Positions 46,200 to 58,003 of a DNA stretch of 64,000 bases are shown here, one piece after another. This stretch comes from Macrostomum hystrix (Eukaryota; Platyhelminthes; Macrostomidae): positions 2,232,001 to 2,296,000 of the forward strand of contig CATNEN010000007.1 of assembly GCA_950097015.1 (NCBI GenBank), read 5' to 3'. The notes under the pieces are model-generated. The model saw only the letters and a program-made list of their open reading frames with translations, was not told the DNA's origin and did no database searches. A program made the position numbers and the translations under genes. Positions within the stretch are counted from its first letter, which is position 1. Each line of letters begins with the position of its first letter.

Positions 46200-48045
46200 G
46201 TTCAATAATTAGATAAGCGAGTTGAGTTCACCTATCACAGTACCTACTACTACGGGCAGTGGTCGCTGATTCACCAATTTCCCAGACAAGCTGGAGCAAG
46301 CGTTCCCTACAAGGCTTTACGCCAAATTGAAAAGCCGGTCTCGGCACAAAACAACCTCATATAGATTTCATTCTGTATGCCGTTTTAAACGTTGCACTGA
46401 CAGCACAAATAGTAACTTAGAGACTAGAGGCCATTGCTTTGGTGGGAATGAAATAATCTATGGCATTTGTGGCAGTACGAATCTATGGCACAGTGAGAAG
46501 GGGTGTGGGGGGCGAAGCCCCTAATGTTTGACTAAGCTATTCCTTGAATGTGGTCTACTAAACTTTAGTCTATGAACTAGAGGGACATTAATATGCACTG
46601 TCCAAAAGGACATTACTGCGCATCCTACGTGCATCATAATGTCACCAAAAGTGCATAGCAATGGTTTGCAAAATGATGAAAAAACCAACCAACTTATACA
46701 TCGTGATCACATTGTTTTATTTCCAGACAAGCGCACTAACTTTTAATTAAATTTAATACTGTATTAATACTGAATTATATTTTACTAGACTCAGTGACTC
46801 GCTGGTTCACTCGCTGTCCGAAGTTCGACTAGCAAAATTTCGACTAGTGAACTTCAAACACCGATAAAAATAATAGTGTAATAAACAAGCGAATATATCA
46901 GGGCAAAAAGAAAAAGCTTCAATAGCAAATGAAGCTGTCTTAGACAGAGTGGCAAACAATCATTTTGGTGTGCCACAGTCTCAATGCTAGCTCACCTTAC
47001 TGGCTCGGGTGTAAAGACACTTGCACATGACCCGATCACGCAGATTATAGAATAAATACAGACCATTCATTTTTCATATTTGCTCACAGGCTCTTTTTGT
47101 TCCTTATAAATGAGCTGCATTCATTACTCATGGCTCATATAGCTCATTATTCGTCGGAGATATGTGGGCCCGTGGGCGGGACAATCTAAATGCGGGGTCT
47201 GAGGTTTGCATAGCAAGCTTGTACGGATGTGTTCTAGCTGACCGCCAGGTGTCGAAAGCAATAGAGTAAGATCTCATTTAGCTTTTCGGATTTTATCTTA
47301 ATTCTTTTTTTCCTTTTCTTCTTAATTTTCTTCTTCATGAATATCATATTCTTCTTTTATCGTCGTCATCTGGCTCGTAACAGGCACGCCCAGCGTGGGT
47401 GGACCAGGATCTGCGCTCCTTAAATGCTGCGCGAAATTACCAATGTAGCTTGTGTTTGAGGTCCGAAAGCGCGAGTAATGAAGCAATGACATGAAAGCTG
47501 CCTGTCTTTTTGCCGTAATTGGTCCACGCAAACTTTTGTCCGTTTAGAAATTCGAATGCTTGCACACTCTTCAATACTTCAAGAACTTGTATATGTCACA
47601 CAGAATAGTCAAAGTTCACTTTTCATCTTAGTTTCTTAATTTCTATGTGCCGAAAAAAGTGAGACTCTGACATATTTTCTAAATTTCCTGATTTGACAAA
47701 ACCGTTTGAACAAAACTAACTCAAATAAATGGCTTTAGTTTTATTTAACTCGTAGTTATAAAGAATTAGAGAACGAGCACTTTGGGTAAGCGTTTATTAA
47801 ACAGATTAGCGGGCAGAGTAGAACTTCAGCAGAACAAAATTGGGGCCTGTATCGAGCGTGGAAATAATAGGCTTCATAATTAAGTTTGCTACAATGAAGA
47901 CGCGATCATTGTGATCACTTTTTGCTTGAATGAGTCAGCGAAATTCGAGCTGGAATAGACATGCTTGCTTATTCTGTGCCAGAATTTTAGTCTTTAAAAG
48001 GCCACTCAGGTCTTGCTTGTTGATCGGCATATTGGCAAGCTCATA
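46200..48045. other. Spacer with one small hairpin motif
   Basis: No gene seen. GGGGCGAAGCCCC (46509-46521) forms a 5-bp stem; a near copy lies at about 53458-53472. An inverted AATAAA (TTTATT, 47793-47798) is the first polyadenylation-like signal downstream of the minus-strand ADAM gene. Confidence 0.45.
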
Positions 48046-51000
48046 CTAAAGTATTAATGCAAAGCAAAGCCCGATGCTGCTCAGAAGGACGAATGTGCCA
48101 CACTGAGATGTCTGGCGAGAATGGTTCAAGACGACTGGGAAGTCAGTAGCATTCACTGCACTGGTAGGCAGCTCTGTGCTATTTGTTGGAGTAATTCGCT
48201 TCTCTGTAGTCCAAGTCGTTGTCGGTTGAGCTGTTGTTGCTTCATTAGATGCTGGAAATTATTCAGATTTATCACTTTAAAAATTGCTGCACATATTGCA
48301 GCACATAATATTGGTGTCTCACTGGAACAGGCCAGTGGTGACGTCATTGAACCTCCACATCCGGGTGCCAGGCAGTTCGGCGGATTGAAGCCTGCCTTGC
48401 AGAAGCAGACTTTGCTGGTGGTTTGAACTCCGTTGCCACCGCAGCTGGGGCAGGATTCGCAAGCTCGAACAGTACTCAGTAGAGTGCAGGTTGAGTTCAC
48501 GCACATCTAAATGTGGGATATTGTTTCTAAAGTGAAAAACTAATCTGGTAGTATGCACCAACCCCTGACATTTTTAACTTCAGCTTTCAATGCTTGCAAT
48601 GGCGAATTACGGGTTAGTCGGTGGTTCTATTCCTGACTCAACTAAAACGATTTGTGTTTCGGTTATATTGTTTCGGTTCACCCAGCTGTTAAATGGGTAC
48701 CAACGTTTTCTGGGGCAATTGAGTGTGGGTGTGGTGTCCCACCAGTCCATGGACTGAACAGCCGTACGCAGCCTACAGATGCTCCGCGCAATAGCTGCGG
48801 CTGAGCTGTCGGCTGCAAATCTGACCCGATTGGGGCAGGTGTAATCAATAATTACTATTATTACTATAACTAACTTATCACCCAATGATTAACGTTGGCC
48901 AGTATTGTGTCGTTTTATGTCCGCACTAAATGCGGTGTGGTCTTGCTCCAGAACAAGTTGTTGCACAAGTAGGACTAAAGCTAGGGTCTTCGTTTTGCAC
49001 TGTTTAAACTATTGGTGGCTATTATTATTATACGGTCAAGATCATTGGACAGTGGATCGGACAGAATCGCATGGTTTTCAAGAATCGAACCAGGTCCTTA
49101 CAGAGTTGATACCGCACTTTGCTCCGTCTGGCACCAAAGACGGACTGCGGAGTCCCGCTGAGGAGACGTCAATGTTGGCAAGCGAGTAGCAGACGGTGGT
49201 CCCGATTGTCACCCGATTACCGTATGTCGGTTGGACGTCCTGGTAGCACTGCTGAAGACCGCATTCAGCATTCCTGTTTAAGTGCAGCAACACGCGCAGG
49301 GGCTTGATCTGGTTCAGGCCAACAAATTATTTGCCACTAATGCCTGCAACTTACTCTGGAGCGCACGCCACATACGAGTAGGTTTGAGTGATCCAATATG
49401 AAATAATGACATTCACCAGGCGCATGTGGCAATGTCCCAAAATATCCTCGCTCCTGACATTTAAGGAGCTAAAGCATTGGCTGTTGGCACTTCTGGCTGA
49501 TGACGAGAACAGTCTTTGGCACTGGTTGTCCGAGGTTCTGCACTGACCATTGTAGCAGAAGGCCTGAGGAAATCAGACATGGAAGCTCTTTATACGATCA
49601 GCCATGATTTAACGTAAAAAAACTGCTATAATTTGTCCCCTTGTTTTTTTTGTTTCGATTTCTGGATGGATATATTTACAAAAAACACTGCTATTTGCAT
49701 TGATACCTATCAGAATATTTTATTGTCATTGAATAACGAAAACCACAAAAACTTCAGAATTCTAGCTCGGTAGATAATTGGAAAAATCCGAAAACGTATC
49801 GCTGGCTGCCTTGCCTGTCCAGAAGCGCAATCCACGCCGTTCGCTACCTTGTCATCGCTTGGACACCATTCGCTTGTACCGCTGCAGGTCTCTGGTACAT
49901 CGCAGAGTCCGTCAGCCGTTCTGCACACCTGACCTCGCGGCCTCAGCGTGCAGTTGTTCCAGTCGCAGCATGGCCCCGATGCACAGGTGGCGCCCGACTT
50001 CAAGCGACACGTGCTGGCTTCGCAGCAATTTGAAGAACATGTCTTTGAAGAGCGAATGGTAAGTGGATTTGGGAAATGTCAGGGCTGACAACAAGCGAGT
50101 AATCTAGCACGGCTCATTCTACTATACTAATGTCCTACTATATACTTCATTATTTTAAGGACGCTAATTATATCAGCCCATTTATAATTAATTCTGAATT
50201 ACGTGCAACCATTAGGGCCAGTTCTTGTTGCTAGTTTTCAGGCATCCCACCTGAGCAGGGCCGCAGTCGCACTGCTCGCCAGCTTCCAGAATGCCGTTGC
50301 CGCACAACGCGCCGCTACTGCTTGAGAAGGAAGCCTCCGCGACATCTTCCAAGCAGCTTCGCCAGGTCTCACCGGCTTGGGAATTCCAGGTGTTGACGGA
50401 GCAGGAGGACCAACCCAAGGCTTCCGTGCTGCGGTAGATGGTGGTGAGATTTAGTGATTTTTTAGTCATGTTTAAATTTAGAATGATAAAACAGAATGTT
50501 TCAAAATCAGAAATCAGAGTTTTTTAAATAAAAATTTTGTTATTATTTAATTCTGGGCTAATTTTCGTAGGCTTATGAAACTGATTCGGACAAAAGACCT
50601 TAGACCTTACCGAGTTGCAGAAGCCAGGTAAGAGTTCATGATGCAGCCAGTCGATGATCGATTACAGACACAGCCAACTTGGTCTTGAATGTGCTGGAAG
50701 CCCAGGTTGTGGCCGATCTCATGAGTCAAAACCAGCGCAGTGGTGATCGCTTCTGGATAAGCGTCCTGCGAAGTTGTTTGTTCGAATAACAAGCGTAGTC
50801 AGAAGAGGCGTTTAGGTTGTGTAGGGAATGGAGTGGAGTGAGTGGAGTGCCAATATTTCTTCCAGAACAAGATTTTTAAAGAACTTGAGTAAAAATTTGC
50901 ACTCACCGTGACCATTCCACATGAGTTCAATCTTTTGCAGGTGGCCCTGAGCCAGGCCACACCCAATGTGTTGCCGCCGTCCCAGCTTCGGGCGCTGTGA

Positions 51001-52395
51001 ATTTCGGTGTAGTTCAGGTATAAAATGAGCAGACATTTAAAAACTTCCAAATACTCACAAACAGAACAAATGCTTGAGTGTACTCCGTGGTCACTACCAC
51101 CGCACCTTAGAAGCATGACAGTGTCGTGCCGAATGCTGAGTCGCAATGCTTTGTAGGTTGTAAACCTGTCTAGAGTTGCATCGGAGTTTGAGTCGATAAG
51201 GATTTCATCCGGCCACCAAACAATTATGTCGGTGAGCACTAATCTCAGTTTGAGTGGCTGGTACAGCTGAAAATGACCGAAATAGCGTTGAAATAGAAAG
51301 ACAATGACTAAGAGGACCGGATATTTTGTTTGCGGTTTGAATTACTTTCCCTCACCCCATTCACAAAGTTGGCGATCTGTAGGGCTCGGGCCACGGCACT
51401 TTCATTACCACCCGAGTTGCTGATCTAGACAGAGAGAATTTGCGGAGAGGTGTGTTCGACAGGTTCTGTCTACTTCATTGTGTATGCGTCATTCTACTCA
51501 TTAACTTACAAAGCTCTGATCCAGAATGAGGGCCATTTCCAGTTGTTTATCCACAACAACACCTTGAAAGCTTTCCAAATTCATGGCGCTTCTAGTCGAA
51601 CCGGTGGTGTCAGCCTGTGCGTTCTGCTCCGCCAGGTCGACTGGCGAAGTCCTGTAGCGACACAGATTTGCAGCTTCTTTCTCTCGAGCTTCAAACCTAG
51701 ATGCAACCGCAGGTGTTGCGCCGGAGCTGGCTGAAAACCGCTCAGCCTGGTACCATGTGCCATTGTGCCTGAAGGTCATTCTGAAGAAGAATATGTACGA
51801 GTATAAGTTATTTGTTACACACTCTGGTTAGTTTAGCCAAAGTTGTAAAATATATCATAATTGTTGCGCAAAAAGTTAAAGCTGAAGGCCTACTCGACTA
51901 GACTAGACAGTAGCGAAGTGATTTCCAGTGGTTCTGTTTAAAGCCAACGACTTAACTCACTTGAGTAGTCCTCGTATTTCGCTAGCGAACACGGAGTCAC
52001 CTGTGTTGGAGTTTGTGCCGTGGTATAGACACGGCGGTCTGCGCTCAGCTGTAAAGTTGCCTCCACTTGTGTGGATGTACACGCGCTTGTTGACAAGGGC
52101 GCTAAAACAAATTGATTTGTGTGCTATTTTTCATTTCTGTTCTGGAAATTTTACTTCGTCAATATTGAAAGTGGCAGACATTGGCTTTCGAGAGTGTGAA
52201 ATCCTAACACAACAATTCGCTACCTTGTAGACAGAGTAAATGCTATGTCAAGCAGTTCGCTGGAATTAGCCATCTGCACACGGACTGACATCCGAGACTC
52301 GCAGTCTCTCGTCATGTCCTCGTAGCTCCACGCATGCCTGTGTATTGACCCGCAAACGCAGGTCAAAAGGTAGGCAAGGCTAACTGTAGTGAAAT
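48046..52395 (-). CDS. ADAM-family metalloprotease with GPI-signal-like C-terminus
   Basis: Cell-surface zinc protease of the ADAM (M12B) family. Exons: 52395-52224, 52101-51961, 51780-51510, 51424-51356, 51266-51106, 50994-50907, 50765-50611, 50428-50251, 50042-49815, 49563-49355, 49273-49102, 48506-48323, 48251-48046; 743 codons after an unseen first exon. All phases fit. Order: signal-like SLAYLLTCVC, prodomain with cysteine-switch-like ANLCRY, catalytic HEIGHNLGFQH (50709-50723 codes HEIGH) with Met-turn CIMNS, disintegrin domain (CDCGPAQ, CDVPETCSG, CPSDDK), cysteine-rich domain, an EGF-like module (CVNSTC...CFCKAGF). A Ser/Thr-rich stalk follows, ending in about 18 hydrophobic residues and a stop, with no cytoplasmic tail. 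No RxKR furin site lies before the catalytic domain. One intron uses a GC donor (after 49815). Confidence 0.85.
48560..48850 (+). mobile_element. SINE in the last-but-one coding intron region of the 48-kb ADAM gene
   Basis: GGTGGTTCTATTCC resembles a pol III box B (one change from GGTTCGATTCC). Downstream CCCAGCTGTTAAATGGGTA is a sequence I associate with conserved central domains of animal SINEs. It lies in the intron between exons 49273-49102 and 48506-48323. No clear box A; ends are approximate. Confidence 0.45.
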
Positions 52396-53596
52396 CTAAA
52401 AGAAATAAATTTTAGGGTTACTTTTGCTTGAACGAGAAAGTTCGACAAATCAGGGAAACTTTTAGTAATCGCCAAGAAGCCGTACAGTTTATGTATCGAG
52501 GCAGCATCCCGAAGCAGTTCAGGTGTGGATGCGCCTATGCTCTTGCAGTTTTTGCCAATTTGGGTGCAGAGCATAGCATATATAATGTAGCATTATATAT
52601 AGTGCTCAAAGCTTATAAAGTGTTTTTTGTTAGTCACTGATGGCTAAAAATAGCAACACCGTCTCGTCTCGCTTGCCATTTTCGTCTGTGTTATTAGTGG
52701 CCCGTTTCGAAAATTTATTTTTTAACCTGCAGTTCAGTTTTTCATGTTTAATGCATGGAATGCAGCAATCTATTTCTATTGCCTGCATTTGGAATTCAGT
52801 GTTTCTGGACCACAAGAACCATTGGACTTGACAGAAAGTCAATTAAAGAACACAACAGATTAGAAATGCGGTAGGCGAGTACAACGGAAATAAACACCGT
52901 TATTCACGGACGCTGTACAGGGAGCACCCTGTTAGAAAGTGGTGACGTTTAGCTCTACTGTCTACGAGTTTGAAATCGCTTCGCTCCAGAAGGTTTCGAG
53001 AATCACATATAGCTTATAGGGACGTATGCAGAAACTGGGTAGTTAGTCCGAACTGGGTAGTTCGGTCTTGGTCATGAAATCTGTGTGCGTAGAAACTAGC
53101 CACGACTATCGGAATGAATTTAGAGTAGACTAGTCTAGACTAGAAAGAATGTTACGTTTTAGCGTAGAAAAAGTTTTGCTGTACTAAAGTGCCACCAATT
53201 AAATTCAATCCCAAACTGATTATCTGTTTTTAATTGATTAATAAATTCGGCTGCTGAAGAAAAAATAGAGTATTACGAGTATACGAGTAATAGGGATTAA
53301 GAAAAATACATCCCTAAACTCTGTGTCATCTCACTTAAATTCATGCGCTAAAAATACAACCCGCAAATTTATGTAACAGTCAGTATAGAAATCTCCGGGT
53401 TGTCTGTAATTACAACCCGCAAATTGGCCATACACTTCAATACTGTATTGGGGGTGTGGGGGCGAAGCCTCCACATTCTATACCATAGACATATTTTATA
53501 AAGACAGACATAAGACAGATAAATAGCAGCAAAGCCTAACTGAAACAAAGTTAACTTGTACTTAAAAGTTACACTAAAGTTTACATCCCTTAACAA
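52396..53596. other. 5' flank of the 48-kb ADAM gene; first exon not located
   Basis: The start codon of the ADAM gene should be in a short upstream exon here. No candidate with matching phase was convincing. A direct repeat of TACAACCCGCAAATT occurs near 53356 and 53410. Confidence 0.4.
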
Positions 53597-54370
53597 ATGG
53601 CAGAACGAAGACTTATTTTAAACCCGTTGGTTGATTATTCTAAAGAATACGTCGGAGACTATGATCCAAATAAGCTTACGATGGACGATTTAGACCTACT
53701 GCTGGACGCTGGTGAAGATTTGCGAAACCCTTACGCATTGCAAGAGGTGCGGTCGTCGCGTGAAGAACCTGGTCCATCAACGCTGCCAAAGGACTTGACT
53801 CTCGATATGGTTCGATCAGTTAATGAGTCGACAAAGCCTGCCAATACCGCCAATCGGAAAAGAGGGACAGAAGTGTATTGTTTACAAAGAGATGGCCACG
53901 AGGACGAATGCTGGTGGATTGCGCGACACTCGCTTCAAACCAAAGGAAGTTCTTCACTTCGCCAATGCAGCCAATCCGGAACGTTGTCATGTTCGGCTTT
54001 TCGAGCTTTTTAAGAAAGTCAGGCCTAGCCAGAGTAATAGATTCTACCTTCTGCCGCTGAAGCAACCATCGGAGAAACAATGGTACTCGAATCGTCCAAT
54101 TGGCAAAAACACCCTGAAAAGTTTCTGCATGAAATGTGCACTGAAGCCGAGATTTCTGGCCACAAGACTAATCATTGTCTACGCGCTACATGTGCTACAC
54201 GTCTTTACCAAGCTGGCGTTGAAGAACAGCAAATAATGGAACGAACAGGTCACCGAAGTTTGGCTGGACGTCCGACATTCAAATCGCCAATTCCTGCGCT
54301 GTATTGGACACTAAAATACTACGCGAGGCTGAGACAGACGCAGCTAGCGTCCGCGGTGAGCGTGAGCTGA
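53597..54370 (+). pseudogene. Crypton-type tyrosine recombinase relic (DUF3504-like)
   Basis: DNA-transposon recombinase remains. The first frame (53597-54013) starts MAERRLILNPLVDYSKEYVG. Near 53860 homology moves to another frame: YKEMATRTNAGGLRDTRFKP, VRPSQSNRFYLLPLK and WYSNRPIGKNTLKSF, typical of the KIAA1958/ZMYM-like Crypton domain. It then returns (54080 frame) to HKTNHCLRATCATRLYQAGV and RTGHRS. That box supplies the catalytic Arg and His-type residues of Crypton recombinases; the final Tyr region is replaced (GRPTFKSP). Two frameshifts make it a pseudogene. No intact terminal sequence was found; Cryptons lack inverted repeats. Confidence 0.78.
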
Positions 54371-56339
54371 ATTTCAGTTTTAATAACTGCTCAGTCATCA
54401 TCAAAAATTGATTACATGCATGCGATGAACCCAACTGTTAATAACTAAAAACTGATCTACCTTAAGTCGAAACAAACTAACTAACCTAAGTAAACTAAGC
54501 TACCTTGTTGCCCACTAATAATACCTGAAATTTTCGTTTTCCAGTTATATTCATAATCTCGTTTTTTGCCTGCACTTTTCATCCAGAATGAAATATAACA
54601 TATACAACTCGAAAAAATACAAATTCTAGCTCGGTGTTTTGTGTCTATGGTAAAAATACATCCCCGGAAAATCCCTTCGCAGGGATTTAAGAGTACTTGA
54701 ACCCGGAGGATTTTACTTCGAAAGTTAACAGGCATTGAAAACGTTTAAAATTGTTGATAAGGTGTGAAAACGACGGAAAACATATTGCTGCGAATCAAGG
54801 AGGATAATAGTAAGATGACTGAAGTCGGACCGCCTCCATAGATGTCGATAAATGACATTGAGCATAGTAGGTGATGACAATCCACAACCGACCCTATCTG
54901 GACTTAGCGTTGGGCTGACCAAGAATGACAACTTTTGGCCGTGCAACTTGTGACCGAACTAAATACGAGCGTATTGGTATTTCTAATCGTACCTCCAAGC
55001 TTTGCATGAGTGGCTCCTACCGATCACGAAATACTCGCTGCTGATGGATGTCTTGTCGAAGAACATTTAAAGCTAGTAATATCCTCGTAGATCTCAGTTT
55101 CCTGTAATAGGCTGTAACCTAGTCAGCTCCAAAAAAGGCTTGGTTTTTGGGCAGTTCAGACTACGAATTCTATATTACCTTGTCGAGAACACAGATACTA
55201 TTATATTATACTAAATGCTGCAGTGGCACATCTAGGTATATAGAGTACTCTATAGAGTACAATGTAGTTTTGCTTTCTGACTTTATTTTTGGATGCGAAA
55301 TTTAATGAGGCAATTATCTAGCTTTTTCAGGGATTTATTTTTAGTTCATCGTCTATTCCTTTGTTGGTTGTGACCATGGATCAAATAAAATCCTGGAGTT
55401 TCATCAATGATTTACATGAGATAGCACATGCATTTTTCTCGAGCCATCTTCACAAGGGCCTTCGGCCATTGTGATTTATACAAATAGCTCCCTCAAAATG
55501 CATGGGAAATCTGATAAATGATATAAAATATATTGATTGAATATAGTATTTAAAACGATTGATTTTTGCGGTATTAATCAGCCCTGTTGTACAAGACATG
55601 CAAGAAATATATATTTTTAATTGAAACGCGAGGTTGGCAACCCATGCTTCTATTATCGTTTTGACTATATAGCAGCTTGCGAAACATTGAGAACTTCCAG
55701 ACCGAGACTTTCCGATGATAACAGATTGTGCTTCAAGTATCAAGCAGAAGTTGGTTCTTACTGCACAGACTAGAAGGACAGGACATTGTGGACTGAGTTC
55801 AATCATATGCAACTCAGCCATGAGCGTGTCGATGTCATGTGGCGCTTTTGTGGTGCAGGTGAGTCTGCGCTAGCAGTATTTGAAGAGTGGCTCTGAATAA
55901 GCATCTGGCGACGCCGGCGCAGAGTAACGCTTAGGGCCGGAGCGCCGTCGCGGGCCATATGGATGGCAGCCTCTTAGGGGGAAGGACCTGCAGAGCGCAC
56001 CCGCTCTCGCTTTTCGGTCATCGGCATGCTTTCATGTCCCATAGAGAAGGATCAGTACCACGGCTGCGCTGAATAGGTGCACTTTCATGTTGTCGAGTTT
56101 CAGACATCCTCCTGTCAGACACGATCGAGTCTGGGCTAATGACTAAACGTCGGAAGCGTTGGCTTCGGACCAGCACGTGGCATTTTAGATATCAATAATC
56201 AGAGAACAGTTAAGGCCTACGCAGTCAACTATGCTACAAACGCAAGTTTGAATGCTTCGGAAAACTATTTTCATGGCGTTTATTTATATACCTTAGTTAC
56301 GTATTCTGTTAATTATTTATTTAATTAAAAAAAATCCTA
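54371..56339. other. Intergenic spacer between Crypton and mariner relics
   Basis: About 2 kb, AT-rich, with one GC-richer stretch at 55910-56060. A possible exon end (CGCTTTTGTGGTGCAG then GTGAGT at about 55858) has no partner exon and was not called. Confidence 0.4.
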
Positions 56340-56426
56340 TTGCAATGCGTCAGCACAATTAATTTAAAGCAAATGCAGTCTCACAAGCTGCAGGGCATCA
56401 AGTTAAACACAGCTTCGTTTGCAAAG

Positions 56427-57488
56427 ATGGCCACTTCGGCTTCGTTCACACGATACGACGTCAGAAACATCATCAAGTTTTCAGTTTTGGCTGGCAAATC
56501 AACATCAGAGATTCATGAAGAGATTGGACAAGTTCTGAAAGAAGATGCTCCATCATCAGTTCGGAAATAGGTCCGTGAAGTTCAAGGAGGCAGGCTGTCG
56601 ATGGAAGACAGAGAGCCGTCTGGAAGGCCAAGAACAGCCACCACTGATGCAAATGCAGAGCACGTCAAAGCTGCAGTCACTGTTGACAGCAGATTGACTT
56701 GCAATGAGATCGAGGACCTCCTGGACATTCCTCACAGCACAGTGCATCGCATTCTTACTGAGCAGCTGAACATGCAGAAGATCTTCGCAAAGTGGGTGCC
56801 TCATCTCCTGACTGAGGACCAAATGAAGGAGAGGGTGACCCTGTCGCAAGAGCACATTCAACGGTTTAATCGAGAGGGAAGCAACTTTCTCAGCAGAATT
56901 GTGACAGGAGACGAGACATGGGTCTACGAGTGGGATCCTGAGCTCAAGCGCCAGTCAGCACAGTGGCTTCCAAGGGGATCAGCGAGTCCTGAGAAGGTTC
57001 AACGGAAGCAGAGCTCCTTGAAGGTGATGCACATAGTCTTCTTTGACATCCATAGGGTCCTGGTGGACTGGCCAGTGCCAATCGGCACCAAGGTGAATGC
57101 AGAATATTACCGACGGGTACTGCAAGAAAAATTGAGGCCATCCATCAGGAAAAAGCGGCCTGGTTTGCTGGAGAGAGGCGTGATTTTTCACCACGACAAC
57201 GCACCTGTGCACCGCGCCAGAAGAGTGGAGGAGCTCCTGGAGTCCTGGAACTGGGAGGTCCTGGCACAGCCACGCTATTCACCTGATTTGGCTCCAGCGG
57301 ACTTCTATATATTTCCCAGAATGAAGGAGAGCCTTCGTGGACAACGTTTTGCCTCTGTGGAGCAGATAAACAACAATGCTTCATCAGCTTTGCGGCATCT
57401 GGTCACCGGCGGCTGCGATGCTGCCTTTCAAGCGTGGGTACGGCGCTGGCAAAATTGCGTGGACCTTGGCGGCAAATTTGTGGAGTAA
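56427..57488 (+). pseudogene. Mariner-family transposase with one nonsense codon
   Basis: DD(34)D cut-and-paste transposase. From the ATG at 56427 the frame encodes an N-terminal helix-turn-helix region and is stopped by TAG at 56568-56570, where mariners usually have Trp. It then continues in the same frame to 57488. Seen: PSGRPRTA linker, IPHSTVHRIL (second HTH), VTGDETWVYEWDPE (first Asp), FHHDNAPVHRARRVEEL (second Asp) and YSPDLAPADFYIFPRMKESL (third Asp). No frameshift was noticed. It is otherwise full length at about 350 codons. The right inverted repeat is present; the left one is not. Confidence 0.9.
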
Positions 57489-57555
57489 CTATGACCTGTT
57501 TTTAATACTGTTAAAGTTTTAGGACTTTCCTTCAAACTGTTCGCTTTTTATTGTT

Positions 57556-57587
57556 GACCGAAACTTACTTTTGGGATAGCCCTCGTA
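57556..57587 (-). repeat. Mariner right terminal inverted repeat
   Basis: GACCGAAACTTACTTTTGGG then ATAGCCCTCGTA, 67 bp after the transposase stop and ending at a TA. Its inverse (ACGAGGGCTATCCC...) was not found upstream of 56427, so the 5' end of the element is lost. Confidence 0.65.
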
Positions 57588-57599
57588 CTTGCAACTTTC

Positions 57600-58003
57600 T
57601 CCAACTTTTTTATTCGTACTTTATCGACAAAATCAGCACCCTTGGACGGCATGTGCTTAATCACATAAGAGTATTACGAGCTATAAACAATGAAGTGCAT
57701 TTACGATGAATATAAACTAGGATTAACTTCTCATATGATAGTCTTCAATATATCAGTTAAAATTAATCTGAGGCAAGCTCACGCACTCGAAAAATGTGAA
57801 GATGTTCACGAGTAATGTACTCGTACTTTAAATCATACGAGCTTTAACATTAATCAATACTTCCTGAACGATTGAATATGCAATCACGCCTAGCTAAACA
57901 TACTGAGAGCTTGTGTACTCGAGTAACTGGGTTTGGTACTTTAAACTGGGTTTTGGTGCTTTAGCACTTGGCTCTTTCAAAGTTAGATGTAATTGAAAGC
58001 AGC
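57600..58003. other. 3' flank of the 58-kb ADAM gene
   Basis: AT-rich, no gene seen. Presumably holds the ADAM 3' untranslated region. Confidence 0.4.

Noticed and set aside
55800..55860. Exon ending CGCTTTTGTGGTGCAG before GTGAGT
   Set aside because: Short, with no partner exon or domain; chance donor match is likely.
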